This document shows, piece after piece, positions 1 through 10,740 of a stretch of DNA of 64,000 nt. The notes beneath the pieces are model-generated. The model was not told the DNA's origin. It saw only the letters and a program-made list of their open reading frames with translations, and made no database searches. The position numbers and the translations under genes are program-made. Source of the DNA: Usnea hakonensis. Lineage: Eukaryota; Ascomycota; Lecanoromycetes; Lecanorales; Parmeliaceae. The stretch's first letter is position 1, and each line of letters begins with the position of its first letter. The DNA is taken from contig BLJB01000021.1 of assembly GCA_013423325.1 (NCBI GenBank), forward strand, positions 334 through 64,333. The letters are read 5' to 3'.

Positions 1-516
1 CCTGCCGTAAGACCTTGAGGGGCCGGAGTATGGCATGACTGCGTGTGACGGAGTGAGCCTGCTACAATGGCAAATGGGACTACGACCGACCTCTTTACTG
101 AGCATGTCGGCAACTGCACGTCAAATAGTGAGCCTGCTACAACGGTAACCCTTCCACAAAGTAAGCCTGCTTCAATGGCAAACGCGACTACGACCGACCT
201 CTTTACTGAGCATGTCGGCAACTGCACGTCAAATAGTGAGCCTGCTATAACGGCAACCCTTCCATAAAGTGAGCCTGCTACCAAATGGCATATTCGATTC
301 TTCATAATGCATTGATGGCAAGAGCTTGGGATTATCAGGGCAAATCTCCAGTGATACTCTTAGGGCAGGCTACTAGCGGGTGTTGAAGTGGACTCTGCAG
401 TATAACTATATAAGTGAATAAATTTGGTTCGGATTCGGCAATTCCTTTCCAGTCAGGTCAGACAAGGTCCATGGATTATAAGCCATACGGACATGGCTTT
501 TTAGAGAGGGGGGTAA
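1..516 (+). mobile_element. 3' internal part of an LTR retrotransposon running off the left edge
   Basis: No protein domain is recognisable here. The stretch ends in a purine-rich run (about 502-513) directly before a TGTTA...TAACA long terminal repeat at 517-700, the arrangement of a polypurine tract and 3' LTR. I therefore read 1-516 as the 3' end of the internal region of an element whose body lies outside the window. It contains a short tandem duplication (separate entry). The family (gypsy or copia) cannot be told. Confidence 0.6.
55..270. repeat. Two tandem copies of a 108-bp unit
   Basis: The segment beginning GCCTGCTACAATGGCA near 57 recurs near 165 as GCCTGCTTCAATGGCA, giving a period of 108 bp (36 codons) with few differences. 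The phase is open in one + frame, so it may be a duplicated piece of a coding or spacer region of the element. The reading frame itself (67-267) shows nothing recognisable. Confidence 0.8.
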
Positions 517-700
517 TGTTACGAGTGTGACAACTTCTATAGTCGTGAACACACGCTTAGCGACCTATTTAGGCCTGGCGTGTCTTGGCAAGGTCACTAC
601 GGCCTACAAATAGCTTTCACCACTCTGTATAGATTTGCTCCCTATCAATTGAATCCTAGTTACATACCACCATTGACTTGATCTGGTTGCAGTCCTAACA
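517..700 (+). repeat. LTR of family A (3' LTR)
   Basis: The 184-bp segment starts TGTTACGAGTG and ends AGTCCTAACA, i.e. with the short inverted ends TGTTA/TAACA of an LTR. A purine-rich tract precedes it, so it is a 3' LTR. A second copy lies at 16589-16747 as a solo LTR; the differences seen between the two are mostly transitions. Confidence 0.8.
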
Positions 701-1267
701 AAAAGTAGTAAAGAAATAATTTTACTCTCTCGAATTTATAGTAGAAATTATAATTAATATTAAGAGATAATTAACTCCTTACTGTGACAACAGTCACGAA
801 TTGGTAGCATGAGTGAATGGTGCAAGTGAATGCAAATGGTATTGTCTATAGAAGTGAATGAAGATGTAGAGTGAATCATGGCCCGAAGGCCGAGATCACT
901 TCAAGTCCCGATCTGGAAGCTAACCACATATGGATTAGTCCGATCCGGACCTTCCAGCGTGACACTTTTTTAAACTAGATATTAAGAAAATAAAATTTTC
1001 TCCTTTAGATATATTAATTATAGGGGTCTCGAGTAACCGTTTATTAGTTAGTTTAATTAATTTAAAATATTTAAATACTTTTAAAGTATATATTAAAAAA
1101 GGCGTTACTCCGTCTATAGAGTTATTATATTATTATTATTTAGTAGATTATTTAGTTATAGTCGTACCTTCTCGAGGCGACTTTTATTATATTATTAATA
1201 ATATAACTCCTTATCGAATTCTCTTTCTATCTAGCGATACTATATTATTTAGGTATACTAGTAATAC
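701..1267. other. AT-rich RIP relic with no gene
   Basis: This stretch is mostly A and T, and CpA and TpG are nearly absent in 965-1267, the footprint of RIP. No frame holds a recognisable product. It is probably an old degraded transposon into which the chromovirus to the right inserted; similar AT-rich sequence resumes at 16488. A possible solo LTR lies inside (783-964). Confidence 0.6.
783..964. repeat. Possible solo LTR (fourth family)
   Basis: The less RIP-mutated island begins TGTGACAACAG and ends CAGCGTGACA, giving TG...CA ends of about 182 bp inside AT-rich relic sequence. The five bases on each side (CTTAC and CTTTT) are not a clean duplication, so the call rests on the ends and the change in base composition only. 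Confidence 0.35.
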
Positions 1268-1378
1268 TGTCACGAACAAGTAGTGTGTTAGTGGAGGACC
1301 CCTGCCTTAGCGGGGTCCGGGGCTCTTTTGGTCTTTTGGCCTAGCGGTTAGCGGTACTACCACCCGCATGCCGTGACA
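1268..1378 (+). repeat. Family C LTR-like element, copy 1 (111 bp)
   Basis: It starts TGTCACGAACAAG and ends GCCGTGACA, so the terminal heptamers TGTCACG and CGTGACA are perfectly inverted. The first ~60 bp match 12828-12890 almost exactly. It contains a GGACCCC...GGGGTCC stem and a segment (1337-1351) resembling a tRNA A-box. No clear target-site duplication is left on this copy. Confidence 0.65.
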
Positions 1379-1385
1379 ATATTAT

Positions 1386-1745
1386 TGTCATGGTGTGGAT
1401 CTCAGTCTAGTCAGGTTAATCTATGCGATAGCTGTCAGGGACTAATATGAATGGATTCATAAAGTGGTGGTTTTATTGATAATATTGAATGTGTGGAAGA
1501 AAGAGTCTACATTGCAAGCGAGATGTGTGCGCAATGCCAAGGCGCCAAGCCACGCTAGGCCTAATCGGGAACCATGCCTGAGGCATACCGTGACAATAGC
1601 CGACGATCTAGGCGACAGCCCCTTAAGGGCTACTCGCATCCCCCGTTCTTTCTGGTTTCCTCATCTTTCGTCTTAGAATTCTACCTAGTCCTAGCCATAG
1701 AGAATAAGAATCCTTCTACGGAGTACCAAGCCTCGTTCCCTAATA
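1386..1745 (+). repeat. Left LTR of the outer chromovirus, split by a solo LTR
   Basis: Without the inserted family B LTR (1433-1595 plus its 5-bp duplication) the LTR is 192 bp. It aligns along its length with 16303-16487; it carries 7 extra bases near 1720 (duplicated GGAGTAC-like piece) and transition differences. Confidence 0.85.
1433..1595 (+). repeat. Family B solo LTR, copy 1
   Basis: A 163-bp segment with ends TGTCAGGGAC and ACCGTGACA interrupts the left LTR of the chromovirus. It is flanked by the 5-bp duplication ATAGC (1428-1432 and 1596-1600); the right LTR at the same point has a single uninterrupted site. It has no internal region, so it is a solo LTR. Orientation is given relative to the other copies only. 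Confidence 0.9.
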
Positions 1746-2449
1746 TTACGAAAGATCAACATACATCGTAACGCTTCTATCGCGCTGCCCCCCCCCCTCG
1801 TCCAAGTCCCACCCCGCCACCGGAATCAATAGATTCCTCCGCAGAGAGCGCGTCTATAGCTCAAACCCCTATCACCCCCGTTTCCTTCGCTTAGTCCGTC
1901 GCCAATAATCCCGAAGGTGCTCTGAACACCTTTTAACAAATTCAGAATTAGAATGCTACTATAGCAGCCCAAATAGCCTCCTTAACGGCGCAGGTTACCG
2001 CCATAACTACCCCTTCTTCGTCCGTACCCTCCACGACTAATAAACCACCGCCGCCCAGCACTTCTACTCTACCACCTCCGTCCTTCGACCCAGCTCTCTT
2101 GGCCAGTATCGTAGCACAAGCCGTAGCCCGGGTCACGCAGAATTAACCTCCTGCGCCTGCTCCTGCTCCTGCTCCTATATCTGCTCCCGCCTCTCCCCCT
2201 CGCCTGTCCAAGAAACTCCCTAATATCGATAAGTACGAAGGGGAACGAGACAAGCTAGACGCGTAGGAGCAGGCTCTCCTACAGAAAATATATACCAACC
2301 ACGACCGTTACTCTACCGACGTCCTCAAGATTACCTATACCGAGTCCCGTCTTACCATTAGGAAAAGAGCCTATACTCTTATAAGCCCCTACCGAGTTAA
2401 CGGTATCTATAGTATCCCCGTTTTTAGCCTATATCTCCGAAGCCTCCGC
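1746..2449 (+). pseudogene. Gag remnant of the outer chromovirus, 5' part
   Basis: The stretch reads as a proline/alanine-rich leader followed by a gag-like segment (about 2206-2449) interrupted by TAG codons where TGG or CAG is expected. It breaks at 2449, where the young gypsy element is inserted, and resumes at 9665. No complete frame survives. Confidence 0.6.
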
Positions 2450-2620
2450 CGTGATGTGGTGTACTGGCTTTTGCCTGCAGGAGCCTTCCACAGGGCTCCC
2501 AGTGGCTTCCTCATGTGGGTGGCTTGGTGATTAGTCAGCATAGTAGTATATAGTGGATCCTTCCATGTAGAAATATGATCATCCTTCCCACCCTCACGAT
2601 CCGGGATCCTAGTATTTACT
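2450..2620 (+). repeat. 5' LTR of the young gypsy element
   Basis: The 171-bp repeat is nearly identical to 9489-9659. Its ends are CGTGATG...TATTTACT rather than canonical TG...CA; the best inverted core is GTGA/TCAC (TTAC here). A standard tRNA primer-binding site was not evident after it. Confidence 0.88.
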
Positions 2621-2933
2621 GGAGGTCATACCCGGACTTCTTATTGAGGCCTCGGAAGTCCTTGTTTCATTCATTGTCCATTGTTCATTCACTCTTCGTA
2701 TGCCTGTGGGCGTGCTGTATTTACTCAACGAAAGAATTCACTGTGTAAGGCTCTCGTTATATTCTATTTATTTCCCTACTTATTATTCCACCGATTCCAC
2801 TCCTTGTGACCTCCTAGAGGCTTCTATAGAAGCTCAAACGAGGCCGTTATTGCCATCATTACACCCTTTGCCCTCATTGTCTTCGTCTCAGTCCTCTTAG
2901 TCCCCTTAGCTTTCCTAGCTCTTACATCCACCC
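2621..2933 (+). other. 5' untranslated leader of the young gypsy element
   Basis: This lies between the 5' LTR and the first gag methionine. It holds a short open frame (2700-2900) with no recognisable product. A sequence starting TGGAGGTCATACCCGG sits at the LTR boundary where a primer-binding site is expected, but I cannot match it to a tRNA 3' end. Confidence 0.5.
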
Positions 2934-5708
2934 TTGCTGCCTATTATGGCAACATTTAGAGCGGATTTTAAATTATGTGGATACTATAATGGCAGAGACA
3001 TGCCAGCGGCTAAATGGCTAAAAAAATTGGATTGGGAACTTGAGGGTTACGCCGTGGACCGAAAGGTCCCACCCCACCGATTTATCCAGGCATTTGAGCT
3101 CCTGTTGACGGAGGATGCCTCGAACTGGGCAGAAACTCACCCGCAGGCTGTGGAGATCCTCGCAAAAGATGACCCAGAAGAGACGGACGTGCGAGCCTTT
3201 CGAAACCTTCTAGTCGCCCGGTTTCCAACCAAGTCCGCAGAGGTATCTTCGATATCGTTTGACACAGAGCTATCAGAGCTCCGACAACGTGACGAATCCT
3301 TGGCTGCGTACTATAAGAGACTCACAGTTCTGATGCAACATGTCGGAGCTAGGGACAGGCCTGGCAAGATTACTGAGTCCACACCGGTACTTTAAATGCT
3401 TGAGGCGGCGATGTTGGAATCCATAATGAAGGCTTTTCTACGTGGTCTTGCGGATCCCGACGTTAGACGTGAGGCTACTAGGGGCCTTGCCTCTCCTGAC
3501 CGGTCGCTACTAGGAATTTACAATTTGGCTGAGGAAGCCAGACGTACCAAGGCTGCGGTACAGAAGCTAGATGAGGAGGAGCGAAAGGCTAAGGAAAATG
3601 ACATCCTGAGAGCCCTAGTACAGAAGACAATATCAAAGGATCAGCTGGACAATTTGGTGTCGTCCTTCCAAGCAAATGCTAGATCTGCCAAAGCCTCCCC
3701 GGCTTGGAATCTCGAAGGCCTCCACATGCTTCTCGACAAACTCAATCGGGAAGGCACGCCTGGTAGAAGCCTTCAACAGAGCGCTCCACCAAGCAACTAC
3801 ACCACTCGTCCTGCCCTAGCTGCCCCAGGTGCCGATGGCTATCCAAGTCATTACCCAGGTAGCTATGCTGGGAGCAATCTAAGCCGTCGCCCAGATCGTT
3901 CTGAGCCTGTTCGAGATCGTGACGGCTTTCGGAAGGCTACTGGGGGTCCTAACAGTTACCGGGCTACCCCACGGGATCTACCAGACAAGTCCAAGTCCAA
4001 GAACCCTTACATCAGTGGCACTAAGCCATATAGCCTGAGAGTTGATGGCCCCATGTGTGTGAGGTGCGGGGAGCTGAAATCAAAGAAAGACGATGGATAT
4101 ACGTGTATCCCGCTACCCGCCTGGGAGCAATCGTACCTCCGTGAGCTCGTCTTTGACACTCCCGCACAGGTCAGCTTTGCTGCCGCTGGCTTTGGGGACT
4201 TTGACGGAAGAACCAGTCCGTGGAAGCCTTCGCCAGACCCCTCTGAGGGGACATCATCGTCGGTCTCTGGCATATGGACTCCGACAACTAGCACTCATGT
4301 ATCCCAGTCTAATTCTGTCACCTATGGCGTGTCAAGCACAAGTCGAGCACAGTCAGTATTGGCCGAAGCCTTTTATGATGAGACGTCCGGACCCGGGAAG
4401 AGGCCTAGAGTAGAGGAAATTCCCGACAGTCCTGGGCGCAGTCAAGCTCAGGTGCAGCAATCCCAGCAGCCTAGTCAACCCCAGCAATCCAATTTGCCTC
4501 AATCCCAGCTTCCCATTACATTCCAAGCAAATGACACTCGCCAGAAGATCAAACCCAAGAAGCGAGTTGGTGGCAAAAAGGCGGAGCCCATGCCTCTGGT
4601 TGGATTGTTCGATGAGCTCACTGGGTCCTATGACTCCCCGGTATCTGTCAGAGCTGTGTTGCAGCAAACCAAGGTCGAGTTGTCGTTGCTAAATCTGGTA
4701 GCCTGGTCACCATCCATGGGTCGGGAGCTTAAGCGGCTCTGTACCCGGGTGACGAAGAAGCGCGAGAAGAAAAAGCCGGCTCAGCAAGGCTTTGTACCCC
4801 AACAGTTCAACCCCATTCTCAACCAGCAATATGCCATGCCTCAGACTTTCAATCCATTGCAGCAGCCTCCGGCGGTGCCTCGGACGTTCAATCCTTTGCA
4901 GCAGTCTGCTGCCGTGCCGCAGGTTTTCAACCCATTGCCGCAGCAGCAATCCCAGCAGCCCCCGGCATTCACACCGGCTCAACAATCCCAGCAGTCTCAG
5001 GGATTCGTGCCATTGCTCCAGCCGCAGCCCTCCGCAGCACCAATCCCAGGAGTCTCGTCAAACTCAGTTGTGGCGCAGCCTGATGCGCACACCAAGTTTC
5101 TGAGCACTATGGTGGGGAAGGAAAAGGCGTTCCGAGTGGCAGCGTCCGTGAGGTCTGAGGGTAGCACCGAGCAGAGTCTGGCCCGAAAGCAAACCCAGGT
5201 CGACCAGGGCTCCGAGATGAATGTGGTGAATCCGTCGATGGCTGTCGTGGTCAAAGCAAAGCTCCGTCCACTGGCTGAGGTAGGCTTCAAGGGTCTTACC
5301 ATGCAGACTGCAGACTCTTTTGAGTCCACCTTGGAGCACTATGTGGGATTTGATGTGTGCGTTGAGGGAATCTGGAGGTCCATTAGGTGCTTTGTATCCC
5401 CGGCAAGACAAGGCCTATATGAAGAGCCCCGTCTGCTGCTTGGGCTACCGTGGCTATACAGCGTCGACGCTTTTATCTCGGTGAGGCTGTCGTTGATTCG
5501 TATTGGGGATCCGTCGATTGGGGAGACGGCTAGGAACATTACGGGACCAGAGTTGGTCTATCACAGAGACCAGAACATGATCATGTATCCCAAGGCCATC
5601 CGGTCCGTCACGGTAGAGACGGTCCAGGATCCTGAATCTGGGAATGACGAGGAAGGGTCGTCGGAGGAATCGGAAGATGAGCTCTCAGATGTCAGTGAGG
5701 ATTTTTAG
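2934..5708 (+). pseudogene. gag-protease frame of the young gypsy element, one nonsense codon
   Basis: A single frame of 925 codons is interrupted once, by TAA at 3393-3395, directly followed by ATG; a CAA to TAA change (CpA to TpA) would explain it. The N-terminal ~300 codons look like retrotransposon gag with helical, charged sequence. A partial zinc-knuckle-like CxxC lies near codon 370, then a glutamine/proline-rich linker. The C-terminal ~150 codons resemble a retroviral-type protease region with a GLPWL motif, but I see no clear DTG/DSG triad. It ends in an acidic tail and TAG in the string GATTTTTAG, which overlaps the pol frame. Confidence 0.75.
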
Positions 5709-8700
5709 AGAGTCCTAAGCAGGACTTTAAACTGCCTGGTGATACTGGTGTGCGGGTGCAGGAAGCTGTCTTGAGGCCTGGGCGATCCGGGAGTACCATT
5801 ACTGCGTCCAGAGTGCTCCGGGAGCCTTCTGCAGGCGGTGCCGTTGCAGCACACACTATCATACCAGGCATGCCCGGTGAGGCGCATAAGCATTACCCCA
5901 ACAGAAGACCACGGAGACCCAATCCCGAGTGTCAACCTTCCAGTGACATGTTAGAGGATTGGGTAAAGAAGATGGATCTTGAGCAGGTACTTGGGCCTCT
6001 GATACCTACTCCTGCTGACAGGTTGATGGTGCTTCGGCTTCTGTACCAGTACAAGCACTTAGATGGTGAAGACTTCACGAATCTTCCATGTACCGATTTG
6101 ATCACTCACCGAGTCTGTATTACCCCTGGTACGAAGCCTTTCGCAGCACGTTTCCAGAAGCGGTGGCCGTAGCACACTGAGTGGTGGATGAGAAAGCTCG
6201 TTCAGGATGGCTTGCTGGGTGGTGTGTATGAGCTTACGGAGCCTGCGAATGGTCGCTTGTTACAGTGGAATGCCAGGGCAGTGATGGTAGATAAAAGCGA
6301 GAATCCCAAGCCCTCTGACGAGCCTCGGATGACCTTCGACTACTCCCGGGTCTGTGAGGACCTCCCAGGTACACATGTGGAGCTCAGTTCCAAGGTATAT
6401 GATCATCTATCTAATCCTCGACATGGATGCCTCTTCAAGGCGGATCTTAAGCACGCGTATCTCACAGTTCCACTACACCCAGATGATCGTCACTACTTCG
6501 CCTTTACCATATCAGGGATTGGGTAGTGCCAGCCAACACGCATGCAGCCTGGGTCGAAGTCTGCTGGATTCACCATGACGGCGGCGGTCTATAAGGGCTT
6601 TGGCGCTATCCCGCCGCCACATCCAGAGCCCTCCCTACTGTACTCGGAAGATCCTAGCGTTCCCCCACCACTGTCATTCTATATAGACGACTTCTTTGGC
6701 GGCTTCAAGGACTTCAGGGACCAGTTTGCCTTCCTGAGAGATCACTTTTTCCCCAGGGTAGAATAGTCTAAGATGGTATTGTCTTTCCGGAAGTTGAGAC
6801 TATTCGCAGACTCAATCGATGCATTGGGGGTGAGGCATTGTATAGGTGGCCATGTATACATCCGAAAGAGCCGCATTGCCAAGATCGCCACCTTCCCAGT
6901 CCCCCAGGATCAAACAGGTGTTCGAGCATTCCTGGGAGTTGTTGGAATCACCCGGAGGTGGGTGAAAAACTTCACGGAGCTTGCCAGACCACTAAATAGA
7001 CTTACCGGGAAAGTCGAATGGCGTTGGACGGACTAAGAGCAGTTATCGTTCGAGATCCTACGCATTAAGTGTTCAGTCGCCACGTCTATCCACGGCCTGG
7101 ACCTTACTTCCCCATGCCACATTTACACGGATGCGTCATTGTACGGAGCTGGCATGTGTCTTACCCAGTTTCGAACTCCTGAAGAAGCCTTCAGCAGCGG
7201 CAACCAGCTTGTGGAGGTTCCGATCATATATGATTCCCTAGCGTTTTCTGCTACTCAGAAGCTGTATCCTACATACAAGAAGGAACTCTGCGCCATCGTG
7301 AAGTTTTGCGGGAAATATGACTACCTATGCAAGTACCCTGTTAATACGACTGTCGTCCATACTGATCATAGGCCGTTGGTTCATTTTCTGAAGTCGGATC
7401 TGCACGAGGGGATATACGGCCACTGGGCCGACAGCTTGCGACGTCTTCACATCGTGATCAAATACATTCCTGGGCCTCGCAACAAGGTAGCGGACGGACT
7501 CTCACGCACTCTCTTCCTAGGTGACACCCATGATGCGGCTGGTGAAGCCTGCGCCAGACACCTAGCAGAGAGTGGTCCCAGATGGATATGGACGGACGGC
7601 AAGCATGGCTTTGAGGCCTTCCTCAAGAGCCTTGATAGTGCTACCAGAGCTGAAGTCGTGGATCATGGGACTGCCTAGGGAGTGCCAGTCTTTAGAGTTG
7701 AGGCAATGGCGAGTCAAGCTGGGAGTCAAACTGAGAGATGGCACAGTGCGTACCTGACTTCGGGGTGGTTCCGGGACGTGTATCGGATTCATACGATTGA
7801 CGATATTGACCCTGCGTCGGTGGGCCCTAATGCTGCTGCTAGGTCCTTGGATTATCGGGTCGACGAGTCTATAGGAGTACTCTGGAAGCATTATCGGCGG
7901 ATCTGGCTTCCGTGTATCCCTAAGCTAATGGTTCTGTTAGTCTTACGCATGGTGCATGACCAGGCTGGACATTGGGGGAAAGCTGGGACATTGTCGAAAC
8001 TTCGTGGGTATGCATACTGGCCGGGACAGTCTCAGGATGTTGAGCGTTACCTTGCTGGATGCTTGGAGTGTGCTCGTCATGGTCCTGCAATCCGTTCCCA
8101 GTTATTGTATCCAGTCATCGTTGTGGGTCCTTTTAGACTGCTTGGGATCGACTTTATAGGGCCTTTAAGAAGATCACGCCTGGGAAGCTTATTTATCCTC
8201 TATCTTATGGACTACTTTTGCCGGTTTTCTATAACATTTCCAAGCAAGACCGCGAATGCTACCGACGTTATACCCGCTCTTAAACAGGCTTTCACCTTAT
8301 ATGCGAAGCCGAAGGCTGTCTACTGGGATCGCGGTCAACATTTCGAGAACCAGCCCGTGAAAGACTTCCTAGAAGGACTAGGTGTAGCATTCTCCTTCAG
8401 TCCATCCGGGTCCTCCCAAAGCACTAGGATGATAGAAGTCGGCAATAAGATACTTGAGGATGTTATACGTAAAGGAGGAGATTGGGAGGATGATCTTGGG
8501 GAGTCTACCAGGCACACCAATTCCCGGATTATCGATCATTTGAGGTTTGCCCCATGTGAGATCCTGATAGGTGTACCACCTACCCCAGATGTGTCCGAGA
8601 TGTGGAAGCCTCTGGCAGACGCCAACAGTATCCAAGCGTGTGTGGCATCCCTGGAGAACCCTGGGGAACATAGCAGTCTGGTGTAGCAGTATATTACTTA

Positions 8701-9136
8701 TCGGTCAGAGCTTCAAGATCAGGTTGCGCAAGCCTCAATTGCTAGGAAAGAGAAGGAAGCGGCTAGGTACAATCGAGGTGTGAGGAAAACTGTGTTCGCT
8801 ACCGGTGATTTGGCAATGTTGTACCAAAAGGATACTGGGAAGCTGGAACCGCGTTAGAGGGGGCCGTTTCGTATTGATGGACTGGCAAGTGAAAGAGGGG
8901 TGTCCTACAGGCTTCGGCAACTCAATGGAAGACGAATCAAAGGAACCTTCCACGGTAACCATCTGAAGAGGTTCATGCCCCGTTCGGGTTATTTGGCAGA
9001 CCCCTCGATGGACCTCCAGTTGCTCCCTTACCAGACAATCCGGAAGCCTGCTAGACGTGCTAAGTTGTACCTGAGACCCCCGAAGCCTCCTTTTGAACTC
9101 CATGATACCCCCTCGGAGCTCTCTGAGCCCCCATGA
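5699..9136 (+). pseudogene. pol frame (RT-RNase H-integrase) of the young gypsy element, seven nonsense codons
   Basis: The frame opens after a TGA at 5696 and is in -1 relative to gag, overlapping it by 10 bp. Reverse transcriptase spans about 5940-7036, with the catalytic YIDD at 6680-6691 and the first catalytic Asp in KADLKHAY. RNase H follows (about 7110-7520, IYTDAS and VHTDHRPL). Integrase has a His-His-Cys-Cys zinc finger (about 7954-8085) and a DDE core (GIDF, WDRG and a later Glu). A post-integrase segment with KGTFHGNHLKRF lies near 8940. Stops at 6170, 6524, 6764, 7034, 7676, 8684 and 8855 are all TAG or TAA and each fits a RIP change from CAG, CAA or TGG. The final TGA at 9134 seems natural. 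Confidence 0.85.
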
Positions 9137-9488
9137 GGCCTTTGTCGACAGGTGATTGCACCCAGGAAGTTGTTGCACAGCTCCCCAGGGTGAAATCCCC
9201 AAAGGCACTATGGGATTGGCTGCAGAAGGCTACGCCAGAGCATAGATCCTGGGGGCTACAGAAGAGCTTTGGGAAGTCTTCGGAATGCTTCATTATGCGG
9301 TAATTATAGAAGTATTGACAATACGGTATGGGCTACTGATGCATTGCTTGCTTGTCTGGGTTGGCTAGCGCATGGCCAGTGGCTTTCTCTACATGTCTAC
9401 TGGGTGGTTCTTTGCATGCTTGCTATGTGGCTTTCTTTACATGTTTACTAGGTGGTCGCTGGGGCTCTCGTCCTGTTTTTATGGGAGG
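9137..9488 (+). other. 3' untranslated internal region of the young gypsy element
   Basis: This lies between the pol stop and the 3' LTR. It contains an imperfect direct repeat around GGCTTTCTCTACATGTCTAC (about 9381 and 9431). No coding signal is seen. Confidence 0.6.
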
Positions 9489-9659
9489 CGTGATGTGGTG
9501 TACTGGCTTTTGCCTGCAGGAGCCTTCCACAGGGCTCCCAGTGGCTTCCTCATGTGGGTGGCTTGGTGATTAGTCAGCATAGTAGTATATAGTGGATCCT
9601 TCCATGTAGAAATATGATCATCCTTCCCACCCTCACGATCCGGGATCCTAGTATTCACT
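9489..9659 (+). repeat. 3' LTR of the young gypsy element
   Basis: It matches the 5' LTR except for C at 9656 (T at 2617), a CpA/TpA difference. A short purine-rich ATGGGAGG lies just before it as a likely polypurine tract. TCCGC follows at 9660-9664. Confidence 0.88.
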
Positions 9660-9664
9660 TCCGC

Positions 9665-10740
9665 GACGCCTGCGGAAATCCCTTTAAAGCCGAAGACGCC
9701 CATATATCTTCGCAATACTCTTAGACAGGATAAGATGACTTTTCCTAAATACCTCCTACTCTTCGTAGCTAAGAAAGAACGCGCCAATATAGATAACGGC
9801 GCCCTTATTAAATACCTTCGCCTAGGAGTTAACTTCTCTACCCAATAAGCCGCTATTACCTAGCGTAGTCCCGAGGGTAAAGAACCTACTACCTACGATA
9901 AATACGTAGCCTATTTTACCGCTATAGATAATAAAATATAATATCTAAAGTATCTCTATCCTCGAGCTACTGCCTCTATCCCTATATCTAAGCCGAAACC
10001 CTCTACCCCGGCCTCTATTCTAAGCGCCAAAACGGCCTCCTCCTCCGCCCCTATCCCCGTTATCGCTACTATTCCGCTATCTACTAGCGAACCTATAGAT
10101 CTAGATATAGCTATAGCCGCCGTAAAAGGCAAAAGCCTCGATATCTCTAGAATCCGAGATATCTATAGTAAGTGGCGGTTGTGCTACTATTATAAGGAGA
10201 GTTATAAAGGGAAACCCGCTAAGGACTATCCTAATAAGAAGAAGTCCTCCAACCTCCGCATTATTAACCTCGATAATACTGCCAGCATTAATCTGTTCCT
10301 CCGGGAAAAGTCTAGTCCTTAAGCGAAGTCGCGCTCGAGGACCTATATACCTCTCTTCTTATCTTATGGCCACGTCTTTTTCTATTCCCCTGCAGTCGTA
10401 CCAGAAGTTTTCTATTCAGACCGCCTTGGAGCTCTTTAAGACTGATCCCTCGTTTAAGGATAGTTATATAGTAGTCTCCTATATATTACGTTAAGCTTAA
10501 TTTAGGATTCCTGCTCTTACCTTGATCGACTCGGGGGCCTCGGCCTATACTTTTATTAATAAGAATTTCGCGCAATATTATAACCTTCCCCTATACCCCC
10601 TAATATACCCTCGTCGCCTCCGTGGCTTTGATAGCCAGACCGCCCGAACCGGAGATATCACGCATATAGCCTATACCACTATAGTCCTAGGTAATTACGT
10701 GGAACGGTTGTTCCTATATATTACCGGTCTTAATTAATAC
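9665..10740 (+). pseudogene. Gag C-terminus and aspartic protease of the outer chromovirus
   Basis: The gag frame resumes after the TCCGC duplication. Near 10170-10230 a degraded CCHC zinc knuckle is visible (one Cys left, the others changed to Tyr as TpG to TpA or CpA to TpA changes would do). The protease is the best preserved piece: 10522-10737 is open and contains D-S-G-A at 10528-10539 in the context LIDSGAS, the retropepsin active site. TAG/TAA codons are frequent elsewhere. Confidence 0.75.

Larger units (their letters stand above)
2450..9659 (+). mobile_element. Young Ty3/gypsy retrotransposon inserted in the chromovirus gag
   Basis: The element has 171-bp LTRs (2450-2620 and 9489-9659) differing at one position (T at 2617, C at 9656). 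It carries gag and pol in two overlapping frames with protease-like, RT, RNase H and integrase regions, in Ty3/gypsy order; no chromodomain is visible. It is flanked by TCCGC (2445-2449 and 9660-9664). Eight in-frame stops interrupt gag and pol, all TAG or TAA. The copy is therefore young by its LTRs but cannot make its own proteins without suppression. Confidence 0.92.

Noticed and set aside
67..267. Open frame of 66 codons at the left edge
   Set aside because: It is the translation of a duplicated 108-bp repeat in a retrotransposon 3' region, with no domain.
1376..1390. Target-site duplication around the outer chromovirus
   Set aside because: The five bases before 1386 (ATTAT) and after 16487 (TATAC) do not match, so none is claimed.
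2619..2636. TGGAGGTCATACCCGGAC as a tRNA primer-binding site
   Set aside because: Its complement does not look like the 3' end of a tRNA (no TTCGA loop), so it is only mentioned as a candidate.
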